64,000 nucleotides of DNA from Mesorhizobium sp. NZP2077 (GCF_013170805.1 NZ_CP051293.1:4222001-4286000); one strand, 5' to 3'; shown: positions 37,714 through 46,969, numbered from the stretch's first letter. Made by a program: numbers and translations. Notes: generated by a model not told the origin, from the sequence alone.

Positions 37714-39387
37714 TCAGGCGAGATCGACCATGCCAGCTTCGACAAGCGCGCGATGGAAGCGTCTTTTGCGCGGTGACGTACTATCGAAATAAGGGGCGGC
37801 GCAGTCGTTCAACAAGGCGGCCCGCGTGGCGAACACCGGATCGAGCGGAAGCCTGGCGGCCAGCAAGGTCAGCGTCGACAGGAAAGCGCAATCGAGGACC
37901 GGCGGAGCCGCAACATCGTCCGGCAGCCTGCAGTTGACGGCCTCGATGCCATAAAATGTCTGGCGCAGCGCCGGGTCGGAAGGCCGCAGCCCGGTAAGCG
38001 CTGTGGTGAAGGACGGCTGGTGGTCGCCATAGCGCACGATGATCGCCGGTTGGCCGTTCAACAGGATTTCGAGCCGTCTGCGAAAGGCTACATAGGCTGC
38101 GACGCTCTCGGCCAGCCGCACGGCATATTCGCCATAGGAGGGAATGCCGGTTGCCGCGATGGTCTCGCGGCGGAGCTCCGCATGACGCTCGATTGGAAAG
38201 ATACGGCGGCGGTGGTCGCCATGGTTCATCAGGGTCGCGATCGAAAGGAAGCACGGTCTGCCGGCGGCGACGCGGCTCGAAAGTTGGTCGAGCGCGTGGT
38301 CGTAGAGCTGTTCGTCGTGATTCTCCCGCCTCCAGCGTTCGGCGTCGAACGGTGGCGGCAAGGTTTCGGCATAGCCGACCTCGTCAAACCCGATCGATTG
38401 GTAGAACCGTCCACAATTGACGAAGGAAGGCCGGTCGCAGCTGATATGGGACACGTTGTAGCCGATGCCGCTCAGCGTGGAAGGAAGCGTGTGCCGCACG
38501 CGTCCGCTCAGAAGGTGATAGACGTAGCGGCTGTCATTGCCGAACGAGAGCGAGGAGAGGCCCGTCAGCACCGAAAACTCGGTCTGCAGCGTGCTGCCGC
38601 CGAAGACGTCGACATGCAGCGCGCCGGACAAAGCGTCCGGCAGTGTGAAGAAGCGCTTGGACGCGTCATCTATCGCTATGCCGAGCCGCCTCGGGTCGAA
38701 TGTCGATTCGTGCAGGATCATGATGATGTGTGGCGGTCGTTCGTGCGCCGGTCGGCTTGCCGGCACCGGCGGCAAGAGCGGCAACGGCTCCGGATCGATG
38801 TCGACGAAAGCCGGACGACGCGACGGCCCCGCGCCGAGCCATGAGGCGACAAATGCGGAAAGGTGGAACCGGCCGTCGGTCAGATGGCGGAAGCGAAACC
38901 GCTTGGGGCCGCCGCTTGCCCAGAAGACACACAGATAGACAATGGCAGCCGCGCTGAACACGCTAAGGCGCTGCGGGAGCGGTATCGCCGGTTCGGCGAG
39001 CATCTGTGCCAGGACAATGATCCCCAGGACGATGGTGATCATGGCCGCGAGGGCAGGGATCGTCATACGCGCATGGTCGGCCAGCACGCCGCGAAAACTG
39101 CTTGTTGCGAGATGATAGATGTCGCCGGCAAGGAAATTGAAGCCGAGATAGCGATGCTTCAGCTTGGAAACGATGCCGATGATCGCCGTCAGCATCACCG
39201 CCGCCCACAAGGCGACGATATTGCCCGGAAACAGCAGATGCGTGAGGCCGAAAAGGAGAAAAAAGGTCGCGAAGCCGAGAGGCCAGGACGTGTGCTTGCC
39301 TTCCAGCCAGGCAACCAACGTCGGCGCAGCCACGAGCCCCGCCGCACCAAACCATTGCCCGACACCCAGAGATGCCAAACCCTGCAT
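37714..39387 (-). CDS. LTA synthase-like / sulfatase-superfamily phosphotransferase
   Basis: 557 aa from ATG at 39387 with AGGGGGAA upstream. The N-terminal half has four to five membrane helices (to about residue 165). The C-terminal half is an alkaline-phosphatase-superfamily domain: IIMILHESTFDPRRLGI (metal-binding Glu), FGGSTLQTEFSVLTGLSSLS with the likely Thr nucleophile, and IVRYGDHQPSF (metal-binding His). In Gram-negatives this family transfers phosphoglycerol or phosphoethanolamine groups onto periplasmic glucans or lipid A. The acceptor here is unknown. Confidence 0.8.
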   Translation of the reverse strand: MQGLASLGVGQWFGAAGLVAAPTLVAWLEGKHTSWPLGFATFFLLFGLTHLLFPGNIVALWAAVMLTAIIGIVSKLKHRYLGFNFLAGDIYHLATSSFRGVLADHARMTIPALAAMITIVLGIIVLAQMLAEPAIPLPQRLSVFSAAAIVYLCVFWASGGPKRFRFRHLTDGRFHLSAFVASWLGAGPSRRPAFVDIDPEPLPLLPPVPASRPAHERPPHIIMILHESTFDPRRLGIAIDDASKRFFTLPDALSGALHVDVFGGSTLQTEFSVLTGLSSLSFGNDSRYVYHLLSGRVRHTLPSTLSGIGYNVSHISCDRPSFVNCGRFYQSIGFDEVGYAETLPPPFDAERWRRENHDEQLYDHALDQLSSRVAAGRPCFLSIATLMNHGDHRRRIFPIERHAELRRETIAATGIPSYGEYAVRLAESVAAYVAFRRRLEILLNGQPAIIVRYGDHQPSFTTALTGLRPSDPALRQTFYGIEAVNCRLPDDVAAPPVLDCAFLSTLTLLAARLPLDPVFATRAALLNDCAAPYFDSTSPRKRRFHRALVEAGMVDLA

Positions 39388-39487
39388 GTTCCCCCTAGGG
39401 CGCTTGCGCACCCATGTGCCCAGGGCATGGCTTAGCGGATTCCGGGTGGACGGTAAACAGCGTCAGCAGGCACGCGACAGAAGCCCG

Positions 39488-40702
39488 CTATTCCTCGAGA
39501 TCCTTGCGAAACGGGGTATGCTCTTCCAGATAATCGCCCATCCGCTCCACCTCGCGCCGCTCGCGCTTGAGGTAATCGGCCACGGCATTGCGCAGGCCGG
39601 GGTGCGAAATGTAGTGGGCGGAATGCATGGTCACCGGTCGGTAGCCTCGCGCCAGCTTGTGCTCACCTTGCGCACCCGCCTCGACCACCTTCAGCTTGCG
39701 TTCGATGGCGAAGTCGATAGCCTGGTGGTAGCAGACCTCGAAATGCAGGAAGGGGTGATCCTCGATGCAGCCCCAGTTGCGGCCATAGAGCGCGTCGGAG
39801 CCGATGAAATTGATGGCGCCGGCCACGTAGTGCCCGTTGCGTTTGGCCATCACCAGCAGAATGTCATCCGCCATGCGTTCGCCGATCAGCGAGAAGAACT
39901 GCCGGTTCAGATACGGACGGCCCCATTTGCGGCTGCCGGTATCCATGTAGAAGGCGAAGAAATCATCCCAGGCCTTCTCGGTCAGGTCCTTGCCGGTCAG
40001 CCAGTCGATGGTGATGCCCGGGGCGAGCGCCTCGCGCCGTTCCTTCTTCATCGCCTTGCGCTTGCGCGAGGCAAGCGTGGCGAGAAAGTCGTCATAGGTC
40101 GAAAAGCCTTCGTTGAAGAAGTGGAATTGCTGGTCGGTGCGATGTAGGAAGCCCGCGGCCTCCAGCGTTGCGACGTCGCTTTCCTGCGCGAAGGTGACAT
40201 GCGCCGAGGATACGCCGAGCTTGTCGGTCACCATCTTTAGGCCGGCGGCAAGCCCGGCCTTCACCGCATCCGTATCCTCGCCTTGGGTGACCAGGAGGCG
40301 AGGGCCGGTGACCGGCGTGAACGGCACAGCGCATTGCAGTTTCGGGTAATAGCGGCCGCCGGCGCGCTCGAAGGCGTCCGACCAGCCGTGATCGAACACA
40401 TATTCGCCCTGGCTGTGCGATTTGAGATAGCAGGGAACAGCACCCAGAAGCCTGCCTTGCGCGGTCTCCAGCCGCAGGTGATGTCCCTGCCAGCCGGTGC
40501 GCCGCACGGCGCAGCCGGAATCTTCCAGTGCACTTAAAAAAGCAAATGAAACGAGCGGGTTGTAGCCATTTTCCGCATCGCCGCGCCTGGTGCCGGCAAA
40601 GCCGTTCCACTCGTCGCAGGTGAATGCGCCGATGCCCGCGGCGATGCGGATCGAATAGTCCGCATTTGCCGTTTGTCCGTCGCCATCATCGCCCTGATCC
40701 AT
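39488..40702 (-). CDS. GNAT-fold protein, DUF482 / peptidoglycan-recognition type
   Basis: 404 aa, soluble. DUF482 features: ENGYNPLVSFAFLSALEDSG near the N-terminus, GEYVFDHGWSDAFERAGGRY, LQCAVPFTPVTGPRLLV, SRKRKAMKKERREAL, FYMDTGSRKWGRPYLNRQFF and FLHFEVCYHQAIDFAIERKL. The family has a doubled GNAT fold like FemAB aminoacyl transferases; substrates are not known. 55 bases upstream of the GDPD gene on the same strand. Confidence 0.82.
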   Translation of the reverse strand: MDQGDDGDGQTANADYSIRIAAGIGAFTCDEWNGFAGTRRGDAENGYNPLVSFAFLSALEDSGCAVRRTGWQGHHLRLETAQGRLLGAVPCYLKSHSQGEYVFDHGWSDAFERAGGRYYPKLQCAVPFTPVTGPRLLVTQGEDTDAVKAGLAAGLKMVTDKLGVSSAHVTFAQESDVATLEAAGFLHRTDQQFHFFNEGFSTYDDFLATLASRKRKAMKKERREALAPGITIDWLTGKDLTEKAWDDFFAFYMDTGSRKWGRPYLNRQFFSLIGERMADDILLVMAKRNGHYVAGAINFIGSDALYGRNWGCIEDHPFLHFEVCYHQAIDFAIERKLKVVEAGAQGEHKLARGYRPVTMHSAHYISHPGLRNAVADYLKRERREVERMGDYLEEHTPFRKDLEE

Positions 40703-40757
40703 CAGGCTTATTTAAGCTCCATCCGGGCCGCTACAAGTCACGTTTCAGACACCCCAC

Positions 40758-41486
40758 TCAGGCGACTTTGACCAGATCGGGTTCGAACCCCTCGAATGTC
40801 ATCTGATCGGCATATTTGAAGGTCAGGTCAATCGCGGGCTGGTCATGCACCGTCCAGGTGATGACAGGCATTTTGAGCTTTTCACGCACGAAGCTGACGA
40901 ACGGGTTCGGCAGGTCGCCGGCGGCGTAGGAAGTGAAGGAGAGTTCGTGCGCCAGCATGGAAAAATGCGCTTCGATCAGCTTGAGGTCCTTGCCGTAGGC
41001 GGTCAAGCCAGCGGGAATGCCGGGCGCATGTTTCGGGAAATCGCGGATCAGCCAGTGATCGAACGACATGATCGCCGCCTTGCCCTTGTAGCGCTTGAGC
41101 ATCTTGCCGACGCGCGCCACCAGGCCTTCGTCACGGCCGGGAAGCCCTTTCAGTTCGACGACCATGGGCACGCGGCCATCGACGAGGTCGAGCGCCTCCT
41201 GCAGGGTGGGCAAGCGGTCGGATGTACCGCCAACCTTGAGCGCGGTCAGTTCAGCCGCGCTGCGCTGCCAGACGAAGCCGTCCTGTCCGGTCAGCCTTTT
41301 CAGGTCGTCATCATGGATGATGATGGGAACGCCGTCCGACGACAGATGCACGTCGCATTCGATGGCGTAACCCCGCTCGGCCGCCGCAGTGAAGGCGGAC
41401 AGCGTGTTTTCCCATCGCGTCTTGTTCATGTCGTGAAAGCCGCGATGGGCAACGGGCCGGGCAGTTAGCCAGGAGAGGTCGGTCAT
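40758..41486 (-). CDS. Glycerophosphodiester phosphodiesterase
   Basis: Splits glycerophosphodiesters into glycerol-3-phosphate and an alcohol. 242 aa, no signal peptide, hence cytoplasmic. Catalytic PVAHRGFHDMNKTRWENTLSAF-type start (His-Arg, and Asn/Glu), then AIECDVHLSSDGVPIIIHDD (Glu, Asp, His) and VELKGLPG. ATG at 41486 lies 13 bases after the RidA stop, so the two form an operon. Confidence 0.9.
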   Translation of the reverse strand: MTDLSWLTARPVAHRGFHDMNKTRWENTLSAFTAAAERGYAIECDVHLSSDGVPIIIHDDDLKRLTGQDGFVWQRSAAELTALKVGGTSDRLPTLQEALDLVDGRVPMVVELKGLPGRDEGLVARVGKMLKRYKGKAAIMSFDHWLIRDFPKHAPGIPAGLTAYGKDLKLIEAHFSMLAHELSFTSYAAGDLPNPFVSFVREKLKMPVITWTVHDQPAIDLTFKYADQMTFEGFEPDLVKVA

Positions 41487-41499
41487 GTCAGGCCTTCGC

Positions 41500-41964
41500 T
41501 CATTCGACTTCGAAGATCGCTTCGATTTCCACTGCGGCATTAAGCGGCAGGGAGGCGGTGCCGACGGCGGAGCGGGCATGCTTGCCACGCTCGCCAAGGA
41601 CAGCGACCAGGAAATCGGAGGCGCCGTTGGCAACCAGATGCTGTTCGACAAAGTCCGTAGCCGAGGCGACGAAGACGGTGATCTTCACCAGGCGGCGGAT
41701 CTTCTCGAGATCGCCGAGTGCTGCCTTGGCCTGCGCCAGAATGTTGATCGCGCAGTATTTTGCCGCGTCCTTGCCGGTAGCGGTATCGACATCGCGGCCA
41801 AGCAGGCCGCTCGCCTGCAGCTTGCCGTCCTTGAGCGGCAATTGCCCGGCGGTGAACAGCAGATTGCCTGACCTGCAATAGGGCACGTAGTTGGCGGCGG
41901 GTGCGGCGGCCGCAGGAAGCGTCGCGCCGAGATCACTTAGCCGCTTTTCGATTGTTTCACTCAT
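41500..41964 (-). CDS. RidA/YjgF-family protein
   Basis: 154 aa; reactive enamine/imine deaminase family. LLFTAGQLPLKDGKLQ, NILAQAKAALGDLEKIRRLV, VKITVFVASATDF and LNAAVEIEAIFEVE mark the fold. This longer form (154 aa against about 128 for archetypal RidA) belongs to a YjgF subgroup with less clear substrate. First of a two-gene unit with the GDPD. Confidence 0.88.
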   Translation of the reverse strand: MSETIEKRLSDLGATLPAAAAPAANYVPYCRSGNLLFTAGQLPLKDGKLQASGLLGRDVDTATGKDAAKYCAINILAQAKAALGDLEKIRRLVKITVFVASATDFVEQHLVANGASDFLVAVLGERGKHARSAVGTASLPLNAAVEIEAIFEVE

Positions 41965-42102
41965 TGCTTTTCCCTATTGCTGGAAGGCGCCGCGCTGGCG
42001 GGGCCGAAATTGCTATTTTTGCCTCGCTTCCGCCACGACTTTTTTTATGCTGGACCATCTTTCCCTGCGGCCTGCCATCAGCCGCGACGATCGGAGTACC
42101 TC

Positions 42103-42933
42103 ATGCGCGCAGCGCGCCTTGCATTCCACGCCGTCCTGTTGTCGGCGGTTTTGCCGATAGTCCCCGCTTTCGCCGTGCCGGCGCTGCAGGCCCATCGCGC
42201 CGTGTATGACCTCACCCTCAACAAGGCCTCCGACCGCTCCGGCATAACAGGCATATCCGGTCGCATGGTCTACGAATTCAACGGCTCGGCCTGCGAAGGC
42301 TATACGGTGAAATTCCGTTTCGTGACCCAGATCGTCACCAACGACAATACGCGACTGACCGACCAGCAGACGACGACTTTCGAAGATGCCGAAGGCAAGA
42401 CCTTTTCCTTCGTGACCAAATCCTTCGTCGACCAGAACCTCGACAAGGAGGTCAAGGGCATCGCCACGAAAGACACGAAAGGGCTCAAGGTCAATATCGA
42501 CAAGCCCGAGAAGAACAGCCTGGAACTCGCCGCCACCCAGTTTCCGACCCAGCATCTGGTCGAGTTGATCGGCAAGGCCGAGAGAGGCGAGAATTTCTAC
42601 CAGACGAACCTGTTCGACGGCTCGGAAGACGCCAACAAGGTGATGACGACCACCGTCGTCGTCGGCAAGAAGACCGAAGCCGACAAGGCCGATCCGGAGG
42701 CTCCGGCGCTGGCCAAGCTCGCCACCGACAAATACTGGCCGGTCGACATCGCCTATTTCGACGACAGCGCCCAGAACGGCGAAGAGGTGCCGGAGTACCG
42801 GATCAGCTTCAAGCTGCACGAGAACGGCATCACCCGCGATCTCACCATGGACTATGGCGACTTCTCGATGACTGGCAAACTGGTCAACCTGTCGCTGTTC
42901 GACCAGACAAAGCCCTGCCCGGTATCGAAATAG
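42103..42933 (+). CDS. EipB-like periplasmic envelope protein (DUF1849)
   Basis: 276 aa from ATG at 42103 with a Sec signal (RLAFHAVLLSAVLPIVPAFA). The mature part has the DUF1849 beta-spiral features HRAVYDLTLNKASDRSGITG, ISGRMVYEFNGSACEGYTV and DKYWPVDIAYFDDS. Two cysteines (SACEGY and KPCPVSK at the C-terminus) match the single disulfide described in Brucella EipB, which supports cell-envelope integrity. Divergent from the RidA gene. Confidence 0.88.
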   Translation: MRAARLAFHAVLLSAVLPIVPAFAVPALQAHRAVYDLTLNKASDRSGITGISGRMVYEFNGSACEGYTVKFRFVTQIVTNDNTRLTDQQTTTFEDAEGKTFSFVTKSFVDQNLDKEVKGIATKDTKGLKVNIDKPEKNSLELAATQFPTQHLVELIGKAERGENFYQTNLFDGSEDANKVMTTTVVVGKKTEADKADPEAPALAKLATDKYWPVDIAYFDDSAQNGEEVPEYRISFKLHENGITRDLTMDYGDFSMTGKLVNLSLFDQTKPCPVSK

Positions 42934-42969
42934 CAGCGTTGCGCAATTGAGCTGACCGCGGCGGGCTTG

Positions 42970-43248
42970 ATGGCAGTCTATGTCGACGCGGCGATCTGGA
43001 AGTGGGCCGGCCATCGCTGGTGCCACCTGATGGCCGACGACACCGACGAGTTGCATCGTTTCGCCGCCGCGCTCGGCGTCAAGCGTTCATCATACCAGGG
43101 TCCTCCCAAGACATCCGCTCCGCATTATGACATAACCGGCTTCGAGCGCGACCGCGCGGTGCGGCTCGGCGCCATCGAATGCAGCCGCGAGGAGATCGTC
43201 GCGATCTTCCGGCGCGTGCGGGTGCCCAACGGAAAGGCCAAGCGATGA
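42970..43248 (+). CDS. DUF4031 domain protein
   Basis: 92 aa, starting MAVYVDAAIWKWAGHRWCHL and continuing ADDTDELHRFAAALG and APHYDITGFERDRAVRLGAI, the full DUF4031 pattern. Function unknown. The stop overlaps the next start (ATGA), so it is translated with the LysE-type exporter. Confidence 0.88.
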   Translation: MAVYVDAAIWKWAGHRWCHLMADDTDELHRFAAALGVKRSSYQGPPKTSAPHYDITGFERDRAVRLGAIECSREEIVAIFRRVRVPNGKAKR

Positions 43249-43856
43249 CCCCAACGGCATTTCTGGCCTATTGCGCCGCCGTCACGCTCGCGTCCGCCAC
43301 GCCGGGGCCCGCGATGTTCGCGGTCATCACCAATGGCGTGTCGCGCGGGTTCGTTCGTGCCTTCATGGCCGGCGTCGGGGTTGCCGCCGGCGATGCCGTG
43401 CTGGTCACTCTGGCGTTGCTCGGGCTGGTGGCACTGGCCCAGACCTTCGAATGGATATTTCTCCTGCTGAAATATGCCGGTGCTGCCTATCTGATTTTTC
43501 TGGGCATCAGGATGTGGCGGACCTCGGCTACGCAATCGAACGAGCCGCGGACGGCCGATGCGAGATTGTCCCGGTCCTTCTTTCTTGGCGCGTCCATCGC
43601 ACTGGGAAACCCCAAGGCGATCCTGTTCCATGCCTCGATCATGCCTCTGATCCTCAACCTCGATACGCTGACGTTTGTCGATGGCCTGTTGGTGGTGGCC
43701 ACCGTCATCAGCGTTAATATCGTCACAATGGGTGTCTATGCAGCACTTGCGGGCCGGGCTTCGGGCTGGTTCAGGACGCCGAAGCGCATGCGGCTGATGA
43801 ACCGGTTTGCCGGCAGCGCCATGATCGGCACCGGATCGCTGATTGCCGCACGCTGA
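43245..43856 (+). CDS. LysE/RhtB-family amino-acid exporter
   Basis: 203 aa, six hydrophobic segments. The N-terminal TPTAFLAYCAAVTLASATPG with PAMFAVITNGVSRG and the central LKYAGAAYLIFLGIRMWR are family signatures; SRSFFLGASIALGNPKAILF follows. Located in the inner membrane; the exported amino acid is unknown. Overlaps the DUF4031 gene by four bases. Confidence 0.9.
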   Translation: MTPTAFLAYCAAVTLASATPGPAMFAVITNGVSRGFVRAFMAGVGVAAGDAVLVTLALLGLVALAQTFEWIFLLLKYAGAAYLIFLGIRMWRTSATQSNEPRTADARLSRSFFLGASIALGNPKAILFHASIMPLILNLDTLTFVDGLLVVATVISVNIVTMGVYAALAGRASGWFRTPKRMRLMNRFAGSAMIGTGSLIAAR

Positions 43857-43875
43857 GCGGTAAAGCGCCGCGGTG

Positions 43876-43904
43876 CTTGCGTTTCTCGCACTTCCCCTCT
43901 ATAT
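43876..43904 (+). promoter_or_regulatory. rpsB promoter (rhizobial sigma-70 type)
   Basis: CTTGCG (43876-43881), 17 bp, CTATAT (43899-43904). This differs by one base from the CTTGAC-N17-CTATAT consensus of rhizobial housekeeping promoters. The start would lie near 43911, giving an rpsB leader of about 125 nt. Confidence 0.75.
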
Positions 43905-43910
43905 GCCCCC

Positions 43911-44034
43911 TCATTCCACACACGGACTTTGGTGTCTGCCCGGGAGAAATCCGGCTGAAACCTCCGGTGGCGTTAGAGGACTTCGTCCGAAAATGCCTGT
44001 GTCCGTGGAGGCTAACCGGAAAGGAAAATAAAGA
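43911..44034 (+). promoter_or_regulatory. rpsB 5' leader, possibly structured
   Basis: The leader has several GC-rich self-complementary segments (for example CCGG at 43948 and 43960, and GGACTT with the following GTCC). Leaders of rpsB-tsf operons in many bacteria bind S2 for autoregulation, so a role is plausible but not shown by the sequence. AAGGAAAATAA precedes the start codon. Confidence 0.35.
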
Positions 44035-44817
44035 ATGGCTCTGCCTGATTTCAGCATGCGCCAGCTTTTGGAAGCTGGCATTCACTTCGGCCACCAGACC
44101 CACCGCTGGAACCCGAAGATGGCGCCCTACATCTATGGCGCCCGCAACAACATCCACATCATCGACCTCTCGCAGACGGTGCCTTTGCTGCACCAGGCGC
44201 TGAAGCAGGTTTCCGATACCGTCGCCAAGGGCGGCCGCGTGCTGTTCGTCGGCACCAAGCGCCAGGCGTCAGACATCGTCGCCGATGCGGCGCAGCGTTC
44301 GGCTCAGTACTACGTCAATTCGCGTTGGCTCGGCGGCATGCTGACCAACTGGAAGACGATCTCGAACTCGATCCAGCGCCTGCGCAAGCTCGACGAGATG
44401 CTGGCCGGCGAGGCCCAGGGCCTCACCAAGAAGGAACGCCTGAACCTCGACCGCGAGCGCGAGAAGCTCGACAAGGCGCTCGGCGGCATCAAGGACATGG
44501 GCTCGACGCCCGACCTGATGTTCGTGATCGACACCAACAAGGAAGCGATCGCCATCCTCGAGGCCAAGCGTCTCGGCATTCCGGTCGTCGCCATCATCGA
44601 TTCGAACTGCGACCCGGACAAGATCGATTTCCCGATCCCTGGCAATGACGACGCGGCCCGCGCCATCCAGCTCTATTGCGACCTGATCGCCAAGGCTGCG
44701 ATCGACGGCATCGCCCGTCAGCAGGGCGCGCTCGGCGTCGACATCGGCGCTTCGGTTGAAGCTCCGGTCGAACCGGCGCTCGATCCGGCTCCGGCATCGG
44801 AAGCCCCCGAGGCTTGA
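44035..44817 (+). CDS. rpsB: 30S ribosomal protein S2
   Basis: 260 aa. [20 protein letters not shown], the segment [20 protein letters not shown], and [20 protein letters not shown] are canonical S2. The C-terminal Ala/Pro/Glu-rich tail ([18 protein letters not shown]) is a common alphaproteobacterial extension. The only translation-initiation-associated small-subunit protein in this window, followed by tsf. Confidence 0.97.
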   Translation: MALPDFSMRQLLEAGIHFGHQTHRWNPKMAPYIYGARNNIHIIDLSQTVPLLHQALKQVSDTVAKGGRVLFVGTKRQASDIVADAAQRSAQYYVNSRWLGGMLTNWKTISNSIQRLRKLDEMLAGEAQGLTKKERLNLDREREKLDKALGGIKDMGSTPDLMFVIDTNKEAIAILEAKRLGIPVVAIIDSNCDPDKIDFPIPGNDDAARAIQLYCDLIAKAAIDGIARQQGALGVDIGASVEAPVEPALDPAPASEAPEA

Positions 44818-44822
44818 TAATC

Positions 44823-44850
44823 GAAGGCCGGTTTGCGGCCTTCATCTTTC
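44823..44850 (+). terminator. Weak terminator or attenuator between rpsB and tsf
   Basis: GAAGGCCG and CGGCCTTC form an eight-base-pair stem with a five-base loop at 44823-44843, followed by ATCTTTCTC, a poor T-run. Partial termination would lower tsf relative to rpsB from the upstream promoter. Confidence 0.5.
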
Positions 44851-44872
44851 TCATATTTTGGCACGCTAAACA

Positions 44873-44901
44873 GACGCACCATCGAACACCGATGGTGCGT
44901 C
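44873..44901 (+). promoter_or_regulatory. 12-bp perfect hairpin in the tsf leader
   Basis: GACGCACCATCG (44873-44884) pairs with CGATGGTGCGTC (44890-44901) across an AACAC loop. No T-run follows, and it ends 26 bases before the tsf start, so it is not a standard terminator. A processing site, a protein-binding hairpin or a DNA operator are possible. Confidence 0.55.
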
Positions 44902-44927
44902 GGTGCATTCTAGACAAAGAGGCGACA

Positions 44928-45848
44928 ATGAGCATTTCGGCTGCACAGGTCAAAGAACTCCGCGACTTGACCGGCGCGGGCATGATGGACTGCAAGGCGG
45001 CGTTGACCGAGACCAACGGCAACATGGAAGAAGCCGTCGACTGGCTGCGCAAGAAGGGTATTTCGAAGGCCGACAAGAAGGCCGGCCGCACCGCGGCTGA
45101 AGGCCTGATCGGTGTCGACAATGGCGTGCGCGAGGCTGCCGTCGTCGAGGTCAATTCCGAGACCGATTTCGTTGCCCGCAATGCCGCGTTCCAGGAAATC
45201 GTCGCCAACGTCGCCAAGGTCGCGCTCGCCTATGGCAGCACGGAGGCTGTCGCTGCTGCAAAGTATCCGGGTTCGGACAAGTCGGTCACCGACACCATCA
45301 AGGACGCGGTCGGCACGATTGGCGAGAATCTGGGCTTCCGCCGCTCCGCCAAGCTGACCGTTCCGCACGGCGCTGTCGCGACCTATGTCCACAACGCGGT
45401 CGCAGACGGCCTTGGCAAGCTCGGCGTGCTGGTCGCGATCGAGACCACGGGCAACGAGCATGCCGCCAACGCCTTTGGCCGCCAGGTCGCCATGCATGTC
45501 GCCGCCACCAACCCCCTGGCTCTGACCGCCGAGCAGATCGATCCAGCAGCCGTTGAGCGCGAGAAGGCGATCTTCTCCGACCAGGCACGCCAGTCGGGCA
45601 AGCCGGAAGCGATCATCGAGAAGATGGTCGAGGGCCGTCTGCGCAAGTTCTACGAGGAAGTCGTGCTCTTGAAGCAGGCCTTCGTGCTCAATCCCGACAT
45701 CACCGTCGAGAAGGCGCTGAAGGATGCCGAGAAGGAGATCGGCGCACCGGCCAAGATCACCGCCTATTTGCGCTTCGCGCTCGGCGAAGGCATCGAGAAG
45801 GAAGAGACCGATTTCGCGGCGGAAGTCGCGGCGGCGGTCAAGAAGTAA
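44928..45848 (+). CDS. tsf: Elongation factor Ts
   Basis: Exchanges GDP for GTP on EF-Tu. 306 aa. The N-terminal UBA-like [20 protein letters not shown] and the core [20 protein letters not shown] are diagnostic, followed by the two EF-TS subdomains with [17 protein letters not shown] at 44928 with AAAGAGGCGAC upstream. Confidence 0.97.
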   Translation: MSISAAQVKELRDLTGAGMMDCKAALTETNGNMEEAVDWLRKKGISKADKKAGRTAAEGLIGVDNGVREAAVVEVNSETDFVARNAAFQEIVANVAKVALAYGSTEAVAAAKYPGSDKSVTDTIKDAVGTIGENLGFRRSAKLTVPHGAVATYVHNAVADGLGKLGVLVAIETTGNEHAANAFGRQVAMHVAATNPLALTAEQIDPAAVEREKAIFSDQARQSGKPEAIIEKMVEGRLRKFYEEVVLLKQAFVLNPDITVEKALKDAEKEIGAPAKITAYLRFALGEGIEKEETDFAAEVAAAVKK

Positions 45849-45861
45849 GCTTCCTACCGCT

Positions 45862-46595
45862 TTATTCCGACAGCGTTTTTCGGCCGGATGTCCGCAGGGA
45901 TGCCCGGCCGATTTCTTGTGCGGTGTCGATAAAGGCCCGCAGTTTCGGCGCCATCGCCGCCCGGCGTGGAAAGTAGAGGAACAGGCCAGGTTCCTCGATG
46001 GCCGATTGCGGCAGAACCTGCACAAGGCGGCCGGCTGCAAGATCCGCCCGCGCCAGCGGCTCAAACATGTAGGCAAGGCCGACGCCTGCAAGCGCCAGGT
46101 CGATCGCGGCCAGTGAATCCGTGACGATGACCGTGCCCTTCGCCTCCACAACGACATCCTTGCCGTCTTCGGTCAGATCCCAACGATAGAGCGCACCCGA
46201 GCGAACCAGCCGGTAGCCGATGCAATTGTGGTCGGCGAGATCGGCGACGCTGCGCGGATGGCCATGCCGCCCGATATAGGCGGGAGAGGCGACGATGACC
46301 GCCTTGAACGGCGGCGTCAGCCGGACCGTGACCATGTCTTGTGCAATCATCTCGCCCAGCCGGATGCCGGCATCGAAACCCTCGCCGACAATGTCGATCA
46401 GCCCCTGGTCCGTCAGCAATTCAATTGTAACATCCGGATAGCGTTCCGCCATTGCCGCGACCATGGGCGTCACGGCCAGGGGAATGGCGAGGTTGGGAAC
46501 ATTGAGCCTGAGTAGGCCAGAGGGCTGGCCCTTGATGGCGCGGATGCGGTCCTGGCGGGCAGCTATTTCGCGGATCGGGTTACCGCCGATTTCAG
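45862..46595 (-). pseudogene. LysR-type regulator lacking its DNA-binding domain
   Basis: The C-terminal part is a normal LysR effector domain: RQDRIRAIKGQPSGLLRLNV, MVAAMAERYPDVTIELLTDQ, FDAGIRLGEMI, GRLVQVLPQSAIEEPGLFLY. The N-terminal helix-turn-helix that should precede it is missing. Upstream of about 46595 the minus frame stays open to 46944 only because it is antisense to the SnoaL-like remnant. I therefore treat it as a 5'-deleted gene, not an intact 360-aa protein. The junction lies somewhere between 46545 and 46610. Confidence 0.8.
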
Positions 46596-46917
46596 CAGCC
46601 TGTCCGGACAACCTGCGGGCAACATTGCCTCCGACGATCTGATCGGCGCCTGGGCCGGCAACCTCAAGGGCAGCAAGACGAGCCTGCACCTGCGCACAAA
46701 TCACCAGGTCGTTCTGGAGGCGGACAGGGCGACTGTCCGGTCGAACGGCTATGCCTGGAACCGGATGGAGGGCAATGGCGATCCGCTCTGGGAAGTCTGG
46801 GGCACCTATGAGCATCACCTGACGCGCTCCTCCGCCGGCTGGAAGGTCGACGGCTTTGTGTTCCGCAAGACGCATGAGCGCGGCAACCGTTGGGTCAAGG
46901 CAACCCCTGGCCAGTGA
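46561..46917 (+). pseudogene. SnoaL-like (NTF2-fold) protein, 5' end deleted
   Basis: The plus-strand frame ending at 46915-46917 reads SYFADRVTADFSSLSGQP, DDLIGAWAGNLKGSKTSLHL, RATVRSNGYAWNRMEGNG and GTYEHHLTRSSAGWKVDGFV, which is the second half of a SnoaL-type polyketide-cyclase-like or dehydratase fold. No start codon or first helix is present. It is the mirror partner of the LysR remnant: the two were probably a divergent regulator/target pair whose shared promoter region was deleted. The aldo/keto reductase gene follows on the same strand. Confidence 0.7.
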
Positions 46918-46969
46918 CGCTCTGGGCCGGTGACGCCGCGGCATTCACCATCAAGCATTGGAAGCGATC

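Noticed and set aside
45862..46944. Intact 360-aa LysR regulator
   Set aside because: Lacks the N-terminal DNA-binding domain; its first 115 codons are antisense to the SnoaL-like remnant.
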